A DNA stretch of 64,000 bases from Acidisphaera sp. L21 (GTDB lineage: Bacteria > Pseudomonadota > Alphaproteobacteria > Acetobacterales > Acetobacteraceae). This document shows positions 53,696 to 64,000 of this stretch, one piece after another. Positions within the stretch are counted from its first letter, which is position 1. Each line of letters starts with the position of its first letter. A program made the translations under genes and the position numbers. Below the pieces are notes generated by a model. It saw nothing but the letters and a program-made list of their open reading frames with translations. It did not search any database and was not told the origin of the DNA. The stretch covers positions 1 to 64,000 of the forward strand of contig NZ_LMUY01000008.1 of NCBI RefSeq assembly GCF_009765685.1, read 5' to 3'.

Positions 53696-54907
53696 ATGTC
53701 CGGAGCCGTCGTAGACCCGCGTCTTCATGCTGCCAGGGCCGCGCCAAAGCGCCGTATGCGCTTGTCCTGGTCGGACCCGAAATTCCGCGCCATTGTGTGG
53801 CAGGTGTTGGTGGTCGGAATTCTGGCGGCAATCGTCGCCTATCTGGTGCATAACACGAACAAGAACCTGGCGGCGCGCCACATCGCGACCGGTTTCGCGT
53901 TCCTGGCCCGCACCGCCGGCATCCCGATCGGTGAACACGCGATCGAATACGACCCGGCGACCAGCACCTATGGCGACGCGCTGATCATCGGCATCATCAA
54001 TACCCTGAAGGTCGCCATCGTCGGCGTCGTCCTGACCACGATCTGGGGCACGCTGCTGGGCATCGCCAGGCTGTCCAAGAATTGGCTGCTGTCCCGCGCT
54101 GCCTATCTCTACGTCGAAATCCTGCGCGACATCCCGCTGCTGCTGCAATTGCTGTTCTGGTATGGCCTCGTACAGACGCTCCCCTCGGTGCGCGACGCGT
54201 TCGCCGTGCTGCCGGGCGTGTTCTTCTCCAACCGTGGCATCAAGGTGCCGTTGTTCGATTGGGAGCCGGCGCATAGCTGGGCGCTCGCCGCCTTCCTGGT
54301 CGGGCTCATCGGCGTCATCGCCTGGTCGAGCGTGGCATCCAAGCGGCAGGCCGAAACCGGCGTGCGCCCGAAGACCTGGCCCGTTGCGCTAGGGCTGCTG
54401 GTCGCATTTCCGCTATTCGTCTGGGCCGTGCTGGGTGCGCCGTTCCAGTTGGACATGCCGATCAAGGGTGGGTTCAACTTCCGCGGCGGCGGCACCATCA
54501 GCCCGGAATATTGCGCGCTGACGCTGGGGCTGGTGGTCTATACCGCCGCCTATATCGCCGAAATCGTCCGCTCCGGCATCCAGGCCGTGCCGCAGGGCCA
54601 GTGGGAAGCCGCGGGCGCCCTAGGTCTGCGGCCCGGCGCCGTACTGCGCCAGATCGTGTTGCCCCAAGCGCTTCGCGTCGTCATCCCGCCAATGACCAGC
54701 CAGTTCCTGAACCTGACCAAGAACAGCTCCCTGGCGGTGGCGATCGGCTACCAGGACGTGGTGTCGATCGACCAGACGACGCTGAACCAAACCGGGCAGG
54801 CGATTGAGGGCATTGCCCTGCTGATGGCGGTGTTCCTGGTGATCAGCCTGTCGATCAGCCTGTTCATGAACTGGTACAACGCGCGGATCGCGCTGGTGGA
54901 GCGCTGA
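53696..54907 (+). CDS. aapQ: General L-amino acid ABC transporter, permease
   Basis: A 403-residue inner-membrane permease with about eight helices, longer than the usual His/Glu-type permease, as AapQ is. The EAA-like loop is QWEAAGALGLRPGAVLRQIVLPQ near the C-terminus, and the N-terminal membrane part is preceded by a basic tail. It lies between aapJ and aapM and should pair with AapM. Confidence 0.94.
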   Translation: MSGAVVDPRLHAARAAPKRRMRLSWSDPKFRAIVWQVLVVGILAAIVAYLVHNTNKNLAARHIATGFAFLARTAGIPIGEHAIEYDPATSTYGDALIIGIINTLKVAIVGVVLTTIWGTLLGIARLSKNWLLSRAAYLYVEILRDIPLLLQLLFWYGLVQTLPSVRDAFAVLPGVFFSNRGIKVPLFDWEPAHSWALAAFLVGLIGVIAWSSVASKRQAETGVRPKTWPVALGLLVAFPLFVWAVLGAPFQLDMPIKGGFNFRGGGTISPEYCALTLGLVVYTAAYIAEIVRSGIQAVPQGQWEAAGALGLRPGAVLRQIVLPQALRVVIPPMTSQFLNLTKNSSLAVAIGYQDVVSIDQTTLNQTGQAIEGIALLMAVFLVISLSISLFMNWYNARIALVER

Positions 54908-54908
54908 C

Positions 54909-56081
54909 ATGAGCGAGCTTGCCACCACCAACATCGACCCGGTGCCCGCCACGGCAGGCAACGCCGCCATTCCCAACACCAGCCGGGCGCGACCGCCTGC
55001 GACGGTGCATGGCCCCGTCGCCTGGGTGAAGACGAACCTGTTCGGCTCCTGGCTCTCCAGCCTGGCGACGATCGTGTTCGGCATCCTCCTCATCCGCTGG
55101 GCTATCGGCTTCTTCGACTGGGCGATCCTGCACGCCGTGTGGTCGGTGCCGGAGGGGGCGAACGGCCCCGACGTCAGCGCCTGCCGCGACGCCAAGGGCG
55201 TGGGCGCCTGCTGGGCGGTGATCGGTGAGAAGTACCGCTTCATCCTGTTCGGCCGCTTCCCGTACGACCTGCAGTGGCGCACCGCACTGGTGATTGTGCT
55301 GTTCATCGCCCTGTATGCCGTGTCCGCCTGGCGTCGCTTCTGGCGCAAGGAGTTGCTGCTGGTGTGGGTGGCCACGCTGGTGGTGATCGGCGTGCTGATG
55401 TGGGGCGGTATATTGGGGCTCGAGTTCGTGCCGCAGGACCAATGGGGCGGCCTGCCGCTGACGCTGATCCTGGCGACGTTCGGCCTGGCTTTCGCCTTCC
55501 CGCTCTCGGTCCTGGTGGCGCTCGGCCGCCGGTCGACCAAGCTGCCGGCGGTCAAGGCGCTGTGCGTGCTGTATGTGGAACTGATCCGCGGCGTGCCGCT
55601 GATCACCCTACTGTTCATGGCCAGCGTGATGTTCCCGCTGTTTTTGCCCGAGGGCGTGAACATCGACAAATTGCTGCGCGCCCAGGTTGCGATCATCCTG
55701 TTTGCCGGCGCCTATCTGGCGGAGGTCGTGCGCGGCGGCCTGCAATCCCTGCCGAAGGGACAATACGAGGCGGCCGACGCGCTGGGCCTGTCCTACTGGA
55801 AGAAGACCGGGTTCATCGTGCTGCCGCAGGCGCTGCGGCTGGTCATCCCGCCCTTGGTCAACACCTTCATCGGGTTCTTCAAGGACACCAGCCTGGTGCT
55901 GATCATCGGCTTGTTCGACCTGCTATCGGCCGGCAAGATCGCGATCAGCGAGCCGGCTTGGGCGGCTTACTCGACCGAGGTTTACCTGGTTTTGGCCGCG
56001 ATCTACTTCGTGTTCTGCTACACCATGGCCCGCTACTCGCGCGGGTTGGAGCGCGAGTTCTCCCGCGCTCGTAACCGATAA
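54909..56081 (+). CDS. aapM: General L-amino acid ABC transporter, permease
   Basis: A 390-residue permease. The EAA-like loop is QYEAADALGLSYWKKTGFIVLPQ-like near residue 280, and the signature ELIRGVPLITLLFMASVMFPLF precedes it. An N-terminal extension of about 40 residues comes before the first helix. It starts one base after the aapQ stop. Confidence 0.94.
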   Translation: MSELATTNIDPVPATAGNAAIPNTSRARPPATVHGPVAWVKTNLFGSWLSSLATIVFGILLIRWAIGFFDWAILHAVWSVPEGANGPDVSACRDAKGVGACWAVIGEKYRFILFGRFPYDLQWRTALVIVLFIALYAVSAWRRFWRKELLLVWVATLVVIGVLMWGGILGLEFVPQDQWGGLPLTLILATFGLAFAFPLSVLVALGRRSTKLPAVKALCVLYVELIRGVPLITLLFMASVMFPLFLPEGVNIDKLLRAQVAIILFAGAYLAEVVRGGLQSLPKGQYEAADALGLSYWKKTGFIVLPQALRLVIPPLVNTFIGFFKDTSLVLIIGLFDLLSAGKIAISEPAWAAYSTEVYLVLAAIYFVFCYTMARYSRGLEREFSRARNR

Positions 56082-56096
56082 GATGGGGATTTCAGC

Positions 56097-56882
56097 ATGA
56101 GTGCCGCGATGTCGATGACGACGCCAACCCCACTGTCCAACGTCGCCCCAGCGATCGTGCTGGACAAGGTGAATAAATGGTACGGCGCAATGCACGTGCT
56201 GCGCGACGTAACGCTGACGGTGGGACAGAAGGAGAAGGTGGTGGTTTGCGGGCCGTCCGGCTCGGGCAAATCCACCATGATCCGTTGCATCAACCGCCTG
56301 GAGACGCACCAGGAAGGCAAGATCATCGTCGACGGCACGGAGCTGACCGACGATCTGCGCGCGCTCGACACCATTCGCCGCGAAGTCGGCATGGTATTCC
56401 AGTCGTTCAACCTGTTCCCGCATTTGACGATCCTGGAGAACTGCACCCTGGCGCCGATCTGGGTGCGCAAGATGCCGAAGGCCGAGGCGGAGGAGCTGGC
56501 GATGAGCTACCTGCGCCGGGTCAAGATCCCCGAGCAGGCGAAGAAGTATCCGGGGCAGCTTTCGGGCGGCCAGCAGCAGCGCGTGGCGATCGCCCGGGCG
56601 CTGTGCATGAAGCCGAAGATCATGCTGTTCGACGAGCCGACCTCCGCCCTGGACCCCGAGATGATCAAGGAGGTGCTGGACACCATGATCGGCCTGGCCG
56701 AGACCGGCATGACCATGGTGTGCGTGACCCACGAGATGGGTTTCGCCAAGAAGGTCGCCGACCGCGTGGTATTCATGGATCGCGGCGAAGTGGTGGAGGC
56801 CGGTCCGCCGCGGGAGTTGTTCGACAATCCCCAGACCGACCGGTTGAAGCTGTTCCTCAGCCAGATCCTGAAAGACCACTGA
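56097..56882 (+). CDS. aapP: General L-amino acid ABC transporter, ATP-binding protein
   Basis: A 261-residue ABC ATPase: Walker [11 protein letters not shown]-loop [11 protein letters not shown], signature [15 protein letters not shown], Walker B ILLDEP-like [14 protein letters not shown] and switch His [12 protein letters not shown]. It powers AapQM. 15 bases after aapM. Confidence 0.97.
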   Translation: MSAAMSMTTPTPLSNVAPAIVLDKVNKWYGAMHVLRDVTLTVGQKEKVVVCGPSGSGKSTMIRCINRLETHQEGKIIVDGTELTDDLRALDTIRREVGMVFQSFNLFPHLTILENCTLAPIWVRKMPKAEAEELAMSYLRRVKIPEQAKKYPGQLSGGQQQRVAIARALCMKPKIMLFDEPTSALDPEMIKEVLDTMIGLAETGMTMVCVTHEMGFAKKVADRVVFMDRGEVVEAGPPRELFDNPQTDRLKLFLSQILKDH

Positions 56883-56944
56883 CGCAGCACGCATGGCCGG
56901 GCGCACCCGGCCGTGACGGACTTTCTCCCCAGGAGCCATAAACG

Positions 56945-58528
56945 ATGAAACGACGCAGTCTTCTCGCGGGGGCCGCGGCCGTCGCAGCTTTGCCACGCCC
57001 GTCCCTGGCGCAGGGTGCCGGCGCCCGCACGCTGAAATTCATCCCGGAGGGCAACCTCGCCAACCCGGACCCGATCTGGACGACGACGACGGTCGCCCGC
57101 AACCACGGCTACATGGTCTACGACACGCTGTTCGGCGTGGATTCCAAGCTGATCCCGAAACCGCAAATGTGCGACGGGTATGATTTATCGGACGACAAGC
57201 TCACCTGGACCTTCAAGCTCCGGGACGGGCTGAAATTCCACGATGGCGCCCCGGTGCGCGGCGTGGACTGCACCGCGTCCATCGCCCGCTGGGCCAAGCG
57301 GGACGCCTTCGGGCAGCGCCTGCTGATGGTGCTGGACAGCATGGAGTCCAAGGACGACCGCAGCTTTACCGTCAAGCTGAAGCAGCCTTTCCCCCTGCTG
57401 GTGTCCGCCCTGGCAAAACCGGCGGCGAACGTGTGTTTCATCATGCCGGAGCGTGTGGCCAAGACCGACGCTTTCACCCAGATCACCGACTTCACCGGCT
57501 CCGGCCCGTTGCGCTTCCTGCGTAACGAGTGGACGCCGGGCTCGCTGGCGTCCTACGCCAAGTTCGACGGCTACGTGCCCCGGCAGGAGCCGCCGGACTT
57601 CGTGGCCGGCGGCAAGGTGGTGAATTTCGACCGGATCGAGTGGAACATCATCACCGATTCCGCCACCTCCGCCGCGGCGATCCAGACCGGGGAGGAGGAT
57701 TGGTGGCAGACCCCGATCAGCGACCTGCTACCGCAATTGCGCAAGATGCGTGGCGTGACGGTGAAGCCGATGACGAGCATCGGCAGCATCGAGGTGATCC
57801 GGTTCAACCAACTGCACCCGCCCTTCAACAACGTCAAAATGCGCCAGGCGGTGCTGAAGGTGGTGAACCAGAAAGAATACATGCAGGCGGCGTATGGCGA
57901 CGACACCAGCCTGTATAAGACCGGCGTCGGCGTGTTCACGCCGGGTTCGCCGGCGGAATCCAGCGTCGGGATGGAAGCGGTCGATGGTCCGCGTGACCTA
58001 GCCGCCGCCAAGAAACTGGTGCAGGAGGCCGGGTATAAGGGCGAGAAGATCGTCATCATCTCCCCCACCGACTACCCGTGGTTGGAGGCATTCTGCCAGG
58101 TCGCCCGCGACACGCTGATCAAGCTGGGGCTGAACGTGGACTACCAGGCGTCGGACTGGGGCACGGTGGTGCAACGCCGGGCCAGCAAGGAACCGGTGGA
58201 GAAGGGCGGCTGGAGCATCTTCTGCACGGGGTGGGAAGGGCTGAACACCGCCGACCCTGGTGGCCACTATCCCATCCTGGGCAACGGGTTGGACGCCTGG
58301 TTCGGCTGGCCGACCGACGCGAAGATGGAGCAACTGCGCACCGACTGGTTCAACGCCCCGGATGCCGCAGCGCAGAAGAAGGCGACGGACGCGATCCAGG
58401 CGCTGGTGTGGGAGGACGTGCCCTACGTCCCGCTGGGCCAGTATTTCCAGCCGGCGGCGATACGGACCAACATCACGGGGGTGCTGGACTCGCCGTTTCC
58501 GATTTTCTGGAACGCGAAGAAGGGGTGA
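56945..58528 (+). CDS. Peptide/nickel-type ABC transporter substrate-binding protein
   Basis: A 527-residue SBP family 5 protein with a Tat-like leader (KRRSLLAGAAAVAALP). The family motif is LKDGLKFHDG-like LRDGLKFHDGAPV, and FNQLHPPFNNVKMRQAVLK is also typical. Such proteins bind peptides or other solutes; the ligand is unknown. It follows aapP by 62 bases with no permease of its own beside it, so it may work with a transporter encoded elsewhere. Confidence 0.92.
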   Translation: MKRRSLLAGAAAVAALPRPSLAQGAGARTLKFIPEGNLANPDPIWTTTTVARNHGYMVYDTLFGVDSKLIPKPQMCDGYDLSDDKLTWTFKLRDGLKFHDGAPVRGVDCTASIARWAKRDAFGQRLLMVLDSMESKDDRSFTVKLKQPFPLLVSALAKPAANVCFIMPERVAKTDAFTQITDFTGSGPLRFLRNEWTPGSLASYAKFDGYVPRQEPPDFVAGGKVVNFDRIEWNIITDSATSAAAIQTGEEDWWQTPISDLLPQLRKMRGVTVKPMTSIGSIEVIRFNQLHPPFNNVKMRQAVLKVVNQKEYMQAAYGDDTSLYKTGVGVFTPGSPAESSVGMEAVDGPRDLAAAKKLVQEAGYKGEKIVIISPTDYPWLEAFCQVARDTLIKLGLNVDYQASDWGTVVQRRASKEPVEKGGWSIFCTGWEGLNTADPGGHYPILGNGLDAWFGWPTDAKMEQLRTDWFNAPDAAAQKKATDAIQALVWEDVPYVPLGQYFQPAAIRTNITGVLDSPFPIFWNAKKG

Positions 58529-58572
58529 AGCCGAGGGGATAGCCGCCCCCCGGACACCTAGCGAAAGGGGTT

Positions 58573-58594
58573 GAAGGGGACGACTGTCCCCTTC
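58573..58594. terminator. Hairpin between convergent genes
   Basis: GAAGGGGAC (58573-58581) pairs perfectly with GTCCCCTTC (58586-58594) around a 4-base loop. It lies between the ends of the binding-protein gene and the phosphate transporter gene and could serve both strands. No long T tract. Confidence 0.55.
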
Positions 58595-58596
58595 GC

Positions 58597-60225
58597 TCAG
58601 AACACTTGCCGGAAGATCACATACAGCGACCCGGCAATCGCCATCGCTGCCGGCAGCGTCATCACCCAGGCCAGCGCCATGCTGCGCAGTGTGCTCCACT
58701 GCAGCCCCGACCCGTTGGCGGCCATCGTCCCGGCCACGCCGCTGGACAGCACGTGGGTGGTGGACACGGGCAGGCCATACGCATCCGCCAGCCCGATCGT
58801 CGCCATCGCCACGATCTCGGCGGAGGCGCCTTGCGCGTAGGTCAGGTGCGTCTTGCCGATCTTCTCGCCCACCGTCACCACGATGCGCTTCCAGCCAACC
58901 ATCGTGCCCAGCCCTAGCGCGATCGCTACGGACACCTTCACCCAGAGCGGGATGAAGCGGGTGCCGCTATCCAGCGAGGAGCGCAGGGAGTTCAGCTGCT
59001 TCTGTTCGTCATCGCTGAAGCCCGGTGCATGCGCCCCCATTACCCGAACCGCGTCGGAAGCGAGGTACATGTCGTTACGCACGTTCTGCGTCGCCGCGGC
59101 CGGGATCGACTTGATCGCGCCGAAGTTCTTCACCTGCTGGTTGATGTCGCCGGTCAGCACGGCCAGGGCGGCGTAGACTTCAGGCTTGTTCACCTCTTTG
59201 GTCTTCAACGCCTCACCGACCACCCCGCGCGCGGCACGCGCATCGGCGGGCGGAGCGGCGCCGTTGCTATGGCCCTGCAGCACACCCTGGGCCGATTGCG
59301 TGGCGGCAAGGAAGGCTGGGGTCGTGCTCTCCGGCATGGCGCGGTTCAGCGCGTAGGCGGTGGGGGCGGCGCCGATCAGGATCAGCATGATCAGCCCCAT
59401 GCCCTTCTGCCCGTCATTGCTGCCGTGGAAGAACGACACGCCGGTGCAGGTCAGCACCAGCAGGCCGCGGATCAGCGGCGGCGGTGGCTTGTTGCCCTCG
59501 GGTGCGGCGTAGAGCGACTTGCTGCGGATCACGAACTTCATCACCAGCAGCAGCAGGGCCGACAGCACGAACCCGATCACCGGGCTGAACAGCAGCGCCT
59601 TGAACACGCCCACCGCCTGGCCCCAATCCACGCCCGAGGTCGCGGACCCGGCGGGCGCCATGAACTGGTTGGCCAGGCCGACGCCCATGATCGACCCGAC
59701 CAGCGCGTGGGACGAGCTATTGGGGATGCCGAACGCCCAGGTGCCGAGGTTCCAGATGATCGCCGCGATCAGCAGGGCGAAGATCATCGCATACCCGGCG
59801 CCGCTGCCGACCTGCAGGATCAACTCCACCGGCAGCAGCGTCACCACCGTGTAGGCGACGGCGCCGCTGGACCACAGCACGCCCAGCAGATTGAACGCGC
59901 CCGACCACACGACGGCGACCATCGGCGGCAGGCTGTGGGTATAGATGACGGTCGCGACGGCGTTGGCGGTGTCGTGGAAGCCGTTGACGAACTCGAACCC
60001 CAGGGCGATCAGCAGCGCCAGGCCCAGCAGCACCAGCGCGCCGATGGCCAGGTTGTGTTCACCCACGTCCGACATGTCGGTGGCGATGCTGTAGGCGGCG
60101 AACAGCAACCCGGCGACCAATACGCCGATGAACACGACGGCGCCGAGCGCGTGCGGCTTCTCGTCCATGTGCGGCCGGGACAACGGTCCCGCCGTCAGTC
60201 CGGTATCTGCAGTGAAGTCCGACAT
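58597..60225 (-). CDS. PiT-family inorganic phosphate transporter
   Basis: A 542-residue PHO4-type transporter with about ten helices. The two repeat signatures are NGFHDTANAVATVIYT near residue 80 and GLPVSTTHVLSSGVAGT near the C-terminus. A hydrophilic loop of about 100 residues (around 330-430) lies in the middle. Low-affinity phosphate uptake in symport with H+ or Na+ is expected. The 300 bases to ahcY hold a promoter and a long hairpin, no gene. Confidence 0.94.
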   Translation of the reverse strand: MSDFTADTGLTAGPLSRPHMDEKPHALGAVVFIGVLVAGLLFAAYSIATDMSDVGEHNLAIGALVLLGLALLIALGFEFVNGFHDTANAVATVIYTHSLPPMVAVVWSGAFNLLGVLWSSGAVAYTVVTLLPVELILQVGSGAGYAMIFALLIAAIIWNLGTWAFGIPNSSSHALVGSIMGVGLANQFMAPAGSATSGVDWGQAVGVFKALLFSPVIGFVLSALLLLVMKFVIRSKSLYAAPEGNKPPPPLIRGLLVLTCTGVSFFHGSNDGQKGMGLIMLILIGAAPTAYALNRAMPESTTPAFLAATQSAQGVLQGHSNGAAPPADARAARGVVGEALKTKEVNKPEVYAALAVLTGDINQQVKNFGAIKSIPAAATQNVRNDMYLASDAVRVMGAHAPGFSDDEQKQLNSLRSSLDSGTRFIPLWVKVSVAIALGLGTMVGWKRIVVTVGEKIGKTHLTYAQGASAEIVAMATIGLADAYGLPVSTTHVLSSGVAGTMAANGSGLQWSTLRSMALAWVMTLPAAMAIAGSLYVIFRQVF

Positions 60226-60479
60226 CTCGCCCCCGAGGGAAGGTTAATATCGGGCCTTTATCGAAACATCCTGGCCCGTAGGATGTCGTTAATGTGACAA
60301 TTTGCTCACGACGGCGGAACTATCCGGCCGAGCAGTGGCAGGCAAGCAGAGTTCCGCCACACCCAGCGCGCCATGGTGGTCCGGCCATTGGCCAGCGTCG
60401 CTGTGCCGGGTGGTCCTGATTATCGGGGTCCAACTGGCCGCGGTGACAACGCGATCTTGACCCTGTTGGCGACGGCGAC

Positions 60480-60515
60480 GATGCAGCCGCGGAAAGTTAA
60501 TTCCGCGGCCGCATC
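60480..60515 (-). terminator. Long hairpin after ahcY
   Basis: Arms of 15 bases (60480-60494 and 60501-60515) pair at 14 of 15 positions, with core GCCGCGGAA/TTCCGCGGC. It lies 11 bases after the ahcY stop on the minus strand. No T run, so it may be a stability element or a factor-assisted terminator. Confidence 0.6.
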
Positions 60516-60525
60516 GCAACCGGGC

Positions 60526-61833
<1,308 letters not shown>

Positions 61834-61865
61834 CGGCGGCTCCTGGCTTGCGTTTCGGGCGCTAT

Positions 61866-61881
61866 ATAAGGATATCTTGAT
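61866..61881. promoter_or_regulatory. Imperfect palindrome upstream of ahcY
   Basis: ATAAGGATATCTTGAT (16 bases) is an imperfect palindrome centred on GATATC, 33-48 bases before the ahcY ATG. It sits where a repressor could block the promoter. ArsR-family regulators such as SahR control ahcY in some proteobacteria through similar AT-rich palindromes; this link is inference. Confidence 0.45.
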
Positions 61882-62041
61882 GTTTGCAATTCCCATCTGC
61901 GGATAGGCTCTGAAGACCAGCGGATGAGCTGTGCGACGTTTTCGGATGCGTAACTTCTATTGCTGCGTTTTCAACGGATTTGCCGCGTTGACCGGCTATA
62001 CTGCGATGCAATAGGTTCGCGGTCGTGGCTGAGAGAGCAGA

Positions 62042-64000
62042 ATGGTAAAGAAAACACCGGACACGCGATCCCGGCTAGGCCAGATCGACGCTATAGATGA
62101 CACGCTTATCCGCGGTTGGGCAGTCGATAAAACCCAATTGAAAGGGCCCGCGACTCTCGTTTTACTTATTGACGATAAAATCGTCGGAGGATTTACCTGC
62201 ACCGACCCCCGACCGGAGCTGAATGCCGAGGGTATTCCCGGGGATCGTCTTGGTTTCCGCTTCCAGCTGCCCCCGGCGGTGATCGATGGCAAGCCGCACC
62301 GCATTCGCATCCGGTTCCGCACCGGGGAGGCGTTGTATTTCGGGCAGGGCGAGCAAGCCAGGGATGAGCTTGAGGTCGTTTTTCAGACCACCGCCATCCA
62401 TGGCGTGGTCGACGGCATGTCCGGCGCGTCCGTCCGTGGCTGGGCGTTCCGCAGCAACCGGGTGACCGGCGAACGCAATGGCAACGTGACGCTGGAGGTG
62501 AGGGCCAACGGGATCCGCATTGGCGCCGTCAAGGCGACGCTGATCCGCAACGACGTGGCCGAAATGTTGGGCTGCGAGCCGCATTGCGGCTTCATGTACA
62601 CCCTGCCCACGCGATTTCGCGACGGCAAGCCGTTCGTCCTGGAATTCCACGGCACGCCGGAGGGCGGCCAGATCCAGGGCAGCCCGTTCAACGGCCGCGT
62701 CCTGACACGCGACAGCAGCGACCGTTTGTTCGAGATGTATGCCAAGATCGAGGCGCTCTGCACCCAGGTGTATGCGCTGAAGGATGAACTGCGGAACATG
62801 GTGTCCGCGGATGAATACGACCTCAGCACCTACAAGCTATGGATGACCAAGTATCTCGACACGTTGCGATCCCGCGTGTTGGCCGAGCGGCGCGGGCCGG
62901 ATTACGCGCGGCTCATGGGCGGCGCCTCCAGCAAGGTGTCCGTCATCTGCCCGGTCTACAAACCGGCGGTGGCCGATTTCGTCGCCGCGGTGGAAAGCGT
63001 GCGCCGGCAGAGCTGGACCGACTGGGAGCTGATCCTGGTCGACGATGCCAGCAAATCCCCGCAGCTGACCACGGCCATCGATGCGTTCTGCGCCAAGGAT
63101 CCGCGGATCCGCGTCATCCGCCACCCGAAGAACCTCGGCATCAGCGAGGCGACCAATGCCGGCATCGCTGCCGCCACCGGCGAATGGATCGCCCTGTTCG
63201 ACCATGACGACCTGCTGGTCGATGTGGCGTTGGAGATCATGTTGCTGGCCGCGCGCAATACTGGCGCCAAGCTGCTGTATTCTGATGAGGACAAGGTCGA
63301 TCAATACGGCAATCTGAGCGACCCGCATCTGAAGACGGACTGGAACTACCGGCTGATCCTATCGAACAACTATATCTGCCATCTGCTGTTCGTCGAGGCC
63401 ACGACGCTGCGGCAGGTGGGACCGTTCCGCCCAGCCTATGACGGTGCGCAGGACCACGATTTGATCCTCCGGCTGTCCGAAGCCATTCCTGCCACGCAAA
63501 TCCACCACGTGCCGGAGATCCTGTATCACTGGCGCAAATCCGCGACCTCCACCGCCGGGCTGCAATCCGCCAAGAGCTACGCGGTCGAGGCCGGGCGCAA
63601 GGCGCTGGCCGACCACCTGGCCCGGCGCAATTTGCCCGCCGCCATCGTGCCGCTGTTCAACTCCACCCTCTACGAGGTCCAGTGGGGTTTCCTGGCCCAG
63701 CCGAAAGTGTCGATTCTGATCCCGTTCAAGGACCAGGTGGAGACGACGAAGCGCTGCGTTGAGGCGATCCTGAAACTGACTGCCTATCGGAATTACGAGA
63801 TCGTGCTGATCGACAATTGGTCGACCGAGCCGAAAACCGAGGCCTGGGTCGATAGCATCCGGTCCAACAAGCGCATCAAGATCATCCGGGTGGAGGAACC
63901 GTTCAACTACTCTCGCATCAATAATTTGGCTGCAAATCAGTTGGAGACGGATTTCTTCCTGTTCCTGAACAACGACGTGTTCGTGCAGCAGGCGGATTGG
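62042..64000 (+). CDS. Glycosyltransferase with two GT2 domains, N-terminal part (runs off the window)
   Basis: The frame is open from the ATG at 62042 to the window edge, 653 codons. Residues 14-105 and 120-218 are two copies of a small beta-rich module with the shared core RGWA (RGWAVDKTQ and RGWAFRSNR) and a later DGKPH/DGKPF. The first GT2 domain begins near 299 with SVICPVYKP, has LILVDDASKS and the metal site LFDHDDLLVD near 386. A second begins near 555 with SILIPFKDQ and has FLFLNNDVFVQQ. Likely a polysaccharide or O-antigen glycosyltransferase. Product and end are not visible. Confidence 0.85.
   Translation, partial: MVKKTPDTRSRLGQIDAIDDTLIRGWAVDKTQLKGPATLVLLIDDKIVGGFTCTDPRPELNAEGIPGDRLGFRFQLPPAVIDGKPHRIRIRFRTGEALYFGQGEQARDELEVVFQTTAIHGVVDGMSGASVRGWAFRSNRVTGERNGNVTLEVRANGIRIGAVKATLIRNDVAEMLGCEPHCGFMYTLPTRFRDGKPFVLEFHGTPEGGQIQGSPFNGRVLTRDSSDRLFEMYAKIEALCTQVYALKDELRNMVSADEYDLSTYKLWMTKYLDTLRSRVLAERRGPDYARLMGGASSKVSVICPVYKPAVADFVAAVESVRRQSWTDWELILVDDASKSPQLTTAIDAFCAKDPRIRVIRHPKNLGISEATNAGIAAATGEWIALFDHDDLLVDVALEIMLLAARNTGAKLLYSDEDKVDQYGNLSDPHLKTDWNYRLILSNNYICHLLFVEATTLRQVGPFRPAYDGAQDHDLILRLSEAIPATQIHHVPEILYHWRKSATSTAGLQSAKSYAVEAGRKALADHLARRNLPAAIVPLFNSTLYEVQWGFLAQPKVSILIPFKDQVETTKRCVEAILKLTAYRNYEIVLIDNWSTEPKTEAWVDSIRSNKRIKIIRVEEPFNYSRINNLAANQLETDFFLFLNNDVFVQQADW

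Overview
The window is dense, GC-rich bacterial chromosome, most likely from an alphaproteobacterium of the Acetobacteraceae/Rhodospirillales type. The evidence is the gene content: DUF1489, DUF3035 and DUF3576 proteins, an AapJQMP amino-acid transporter, a SAM-II riboswitch ahead of metZ, a MutL carrying the endonuclease motifs, and the hemE / DUF299 / maf arrangement. I see no phage, insertion sequence, CRISPR array or rRNA operon. Almost everything looks like core genome, and the family name is an inference from content, not a phylogeny.

Layout. 0-13 kb, mostly minus strand: the tail of a uracil-DNA-glycosylase-like gene, yjbQ, a YdcZ transporter, mutL, two envelope proteins, lspA-ileS, a CHAP-domain lipoprotein, a low-complexity secreted protein, azlCD and recX; then argD-argF and a small unknown gene on plus. 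13-20 kb: a flavin-binding stress protein, hslO, a lipoprotein, a ScsB/DsbD-type reductase with folE, and apaG-metZ behind a SAM-II riboswitch. 20-29 kb: tRNA-Gly, then rsmG (with a perfect parS site across its first codons), parA and parB; then holA, lptE, leuS, a DUF3576 lipoprotein and a porin on minus. 29-41 kb: yggS, kup, three orphan TadE/TadG-like genes, a SRAP protein, a MetX-like hydrolase, tRNA-Ala, scoAB, dadA, maf and the PPDK/PEP-synthase regulator gene.

41.6-41.9 kb is a non-coding gap between the DUF299 regulator gene (the RP001 homologue) and hemE. It contains a perfect DnaA box and an AT-rich stretch. This is the place where Caulobacter and Rickettsia origins lie, so I propose it as the chromosomal replication origin. 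The parS-parAB locus 22 kb away and the change from mostly minus-strand genes on the left to mostly plus-strand genes on the right both fit.

42-52 kb is a run of ten plus-strand genes, each overlapping the next: hemE, hemH, a HAD hydrolase, an aldo/keto reductase and six genes for a complex related to hydrogenase-4/formate hydrogenlyase and complex I (HyfB, C, E, F, G and I-like). By eye, the large subunit has lost the cysteines that hold the Ni-Fe centre, while the small subunit keeps the four cysteines of its Fe-S cluster. The antiporter-like subunits have lost several charged residues normally needed for proton movement. The cluster has no ferredoxin subunits and no hydrogenase maturation genes. 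This resembles the energy-converting-hydrogenase-related (Ehr) class and is the most unusual system in the window.

52-64 kb: a DUF1489 gene, the aapJQMP operon with a terminator-like hairpin after aapJ, a peptide-type solute-binding protein, a PiT phosphate transporter, ahcY with a palindrome at its promoter, and the first 653 codons of a large glycosyltransferase with two GT2 domains that runs off the right edge.
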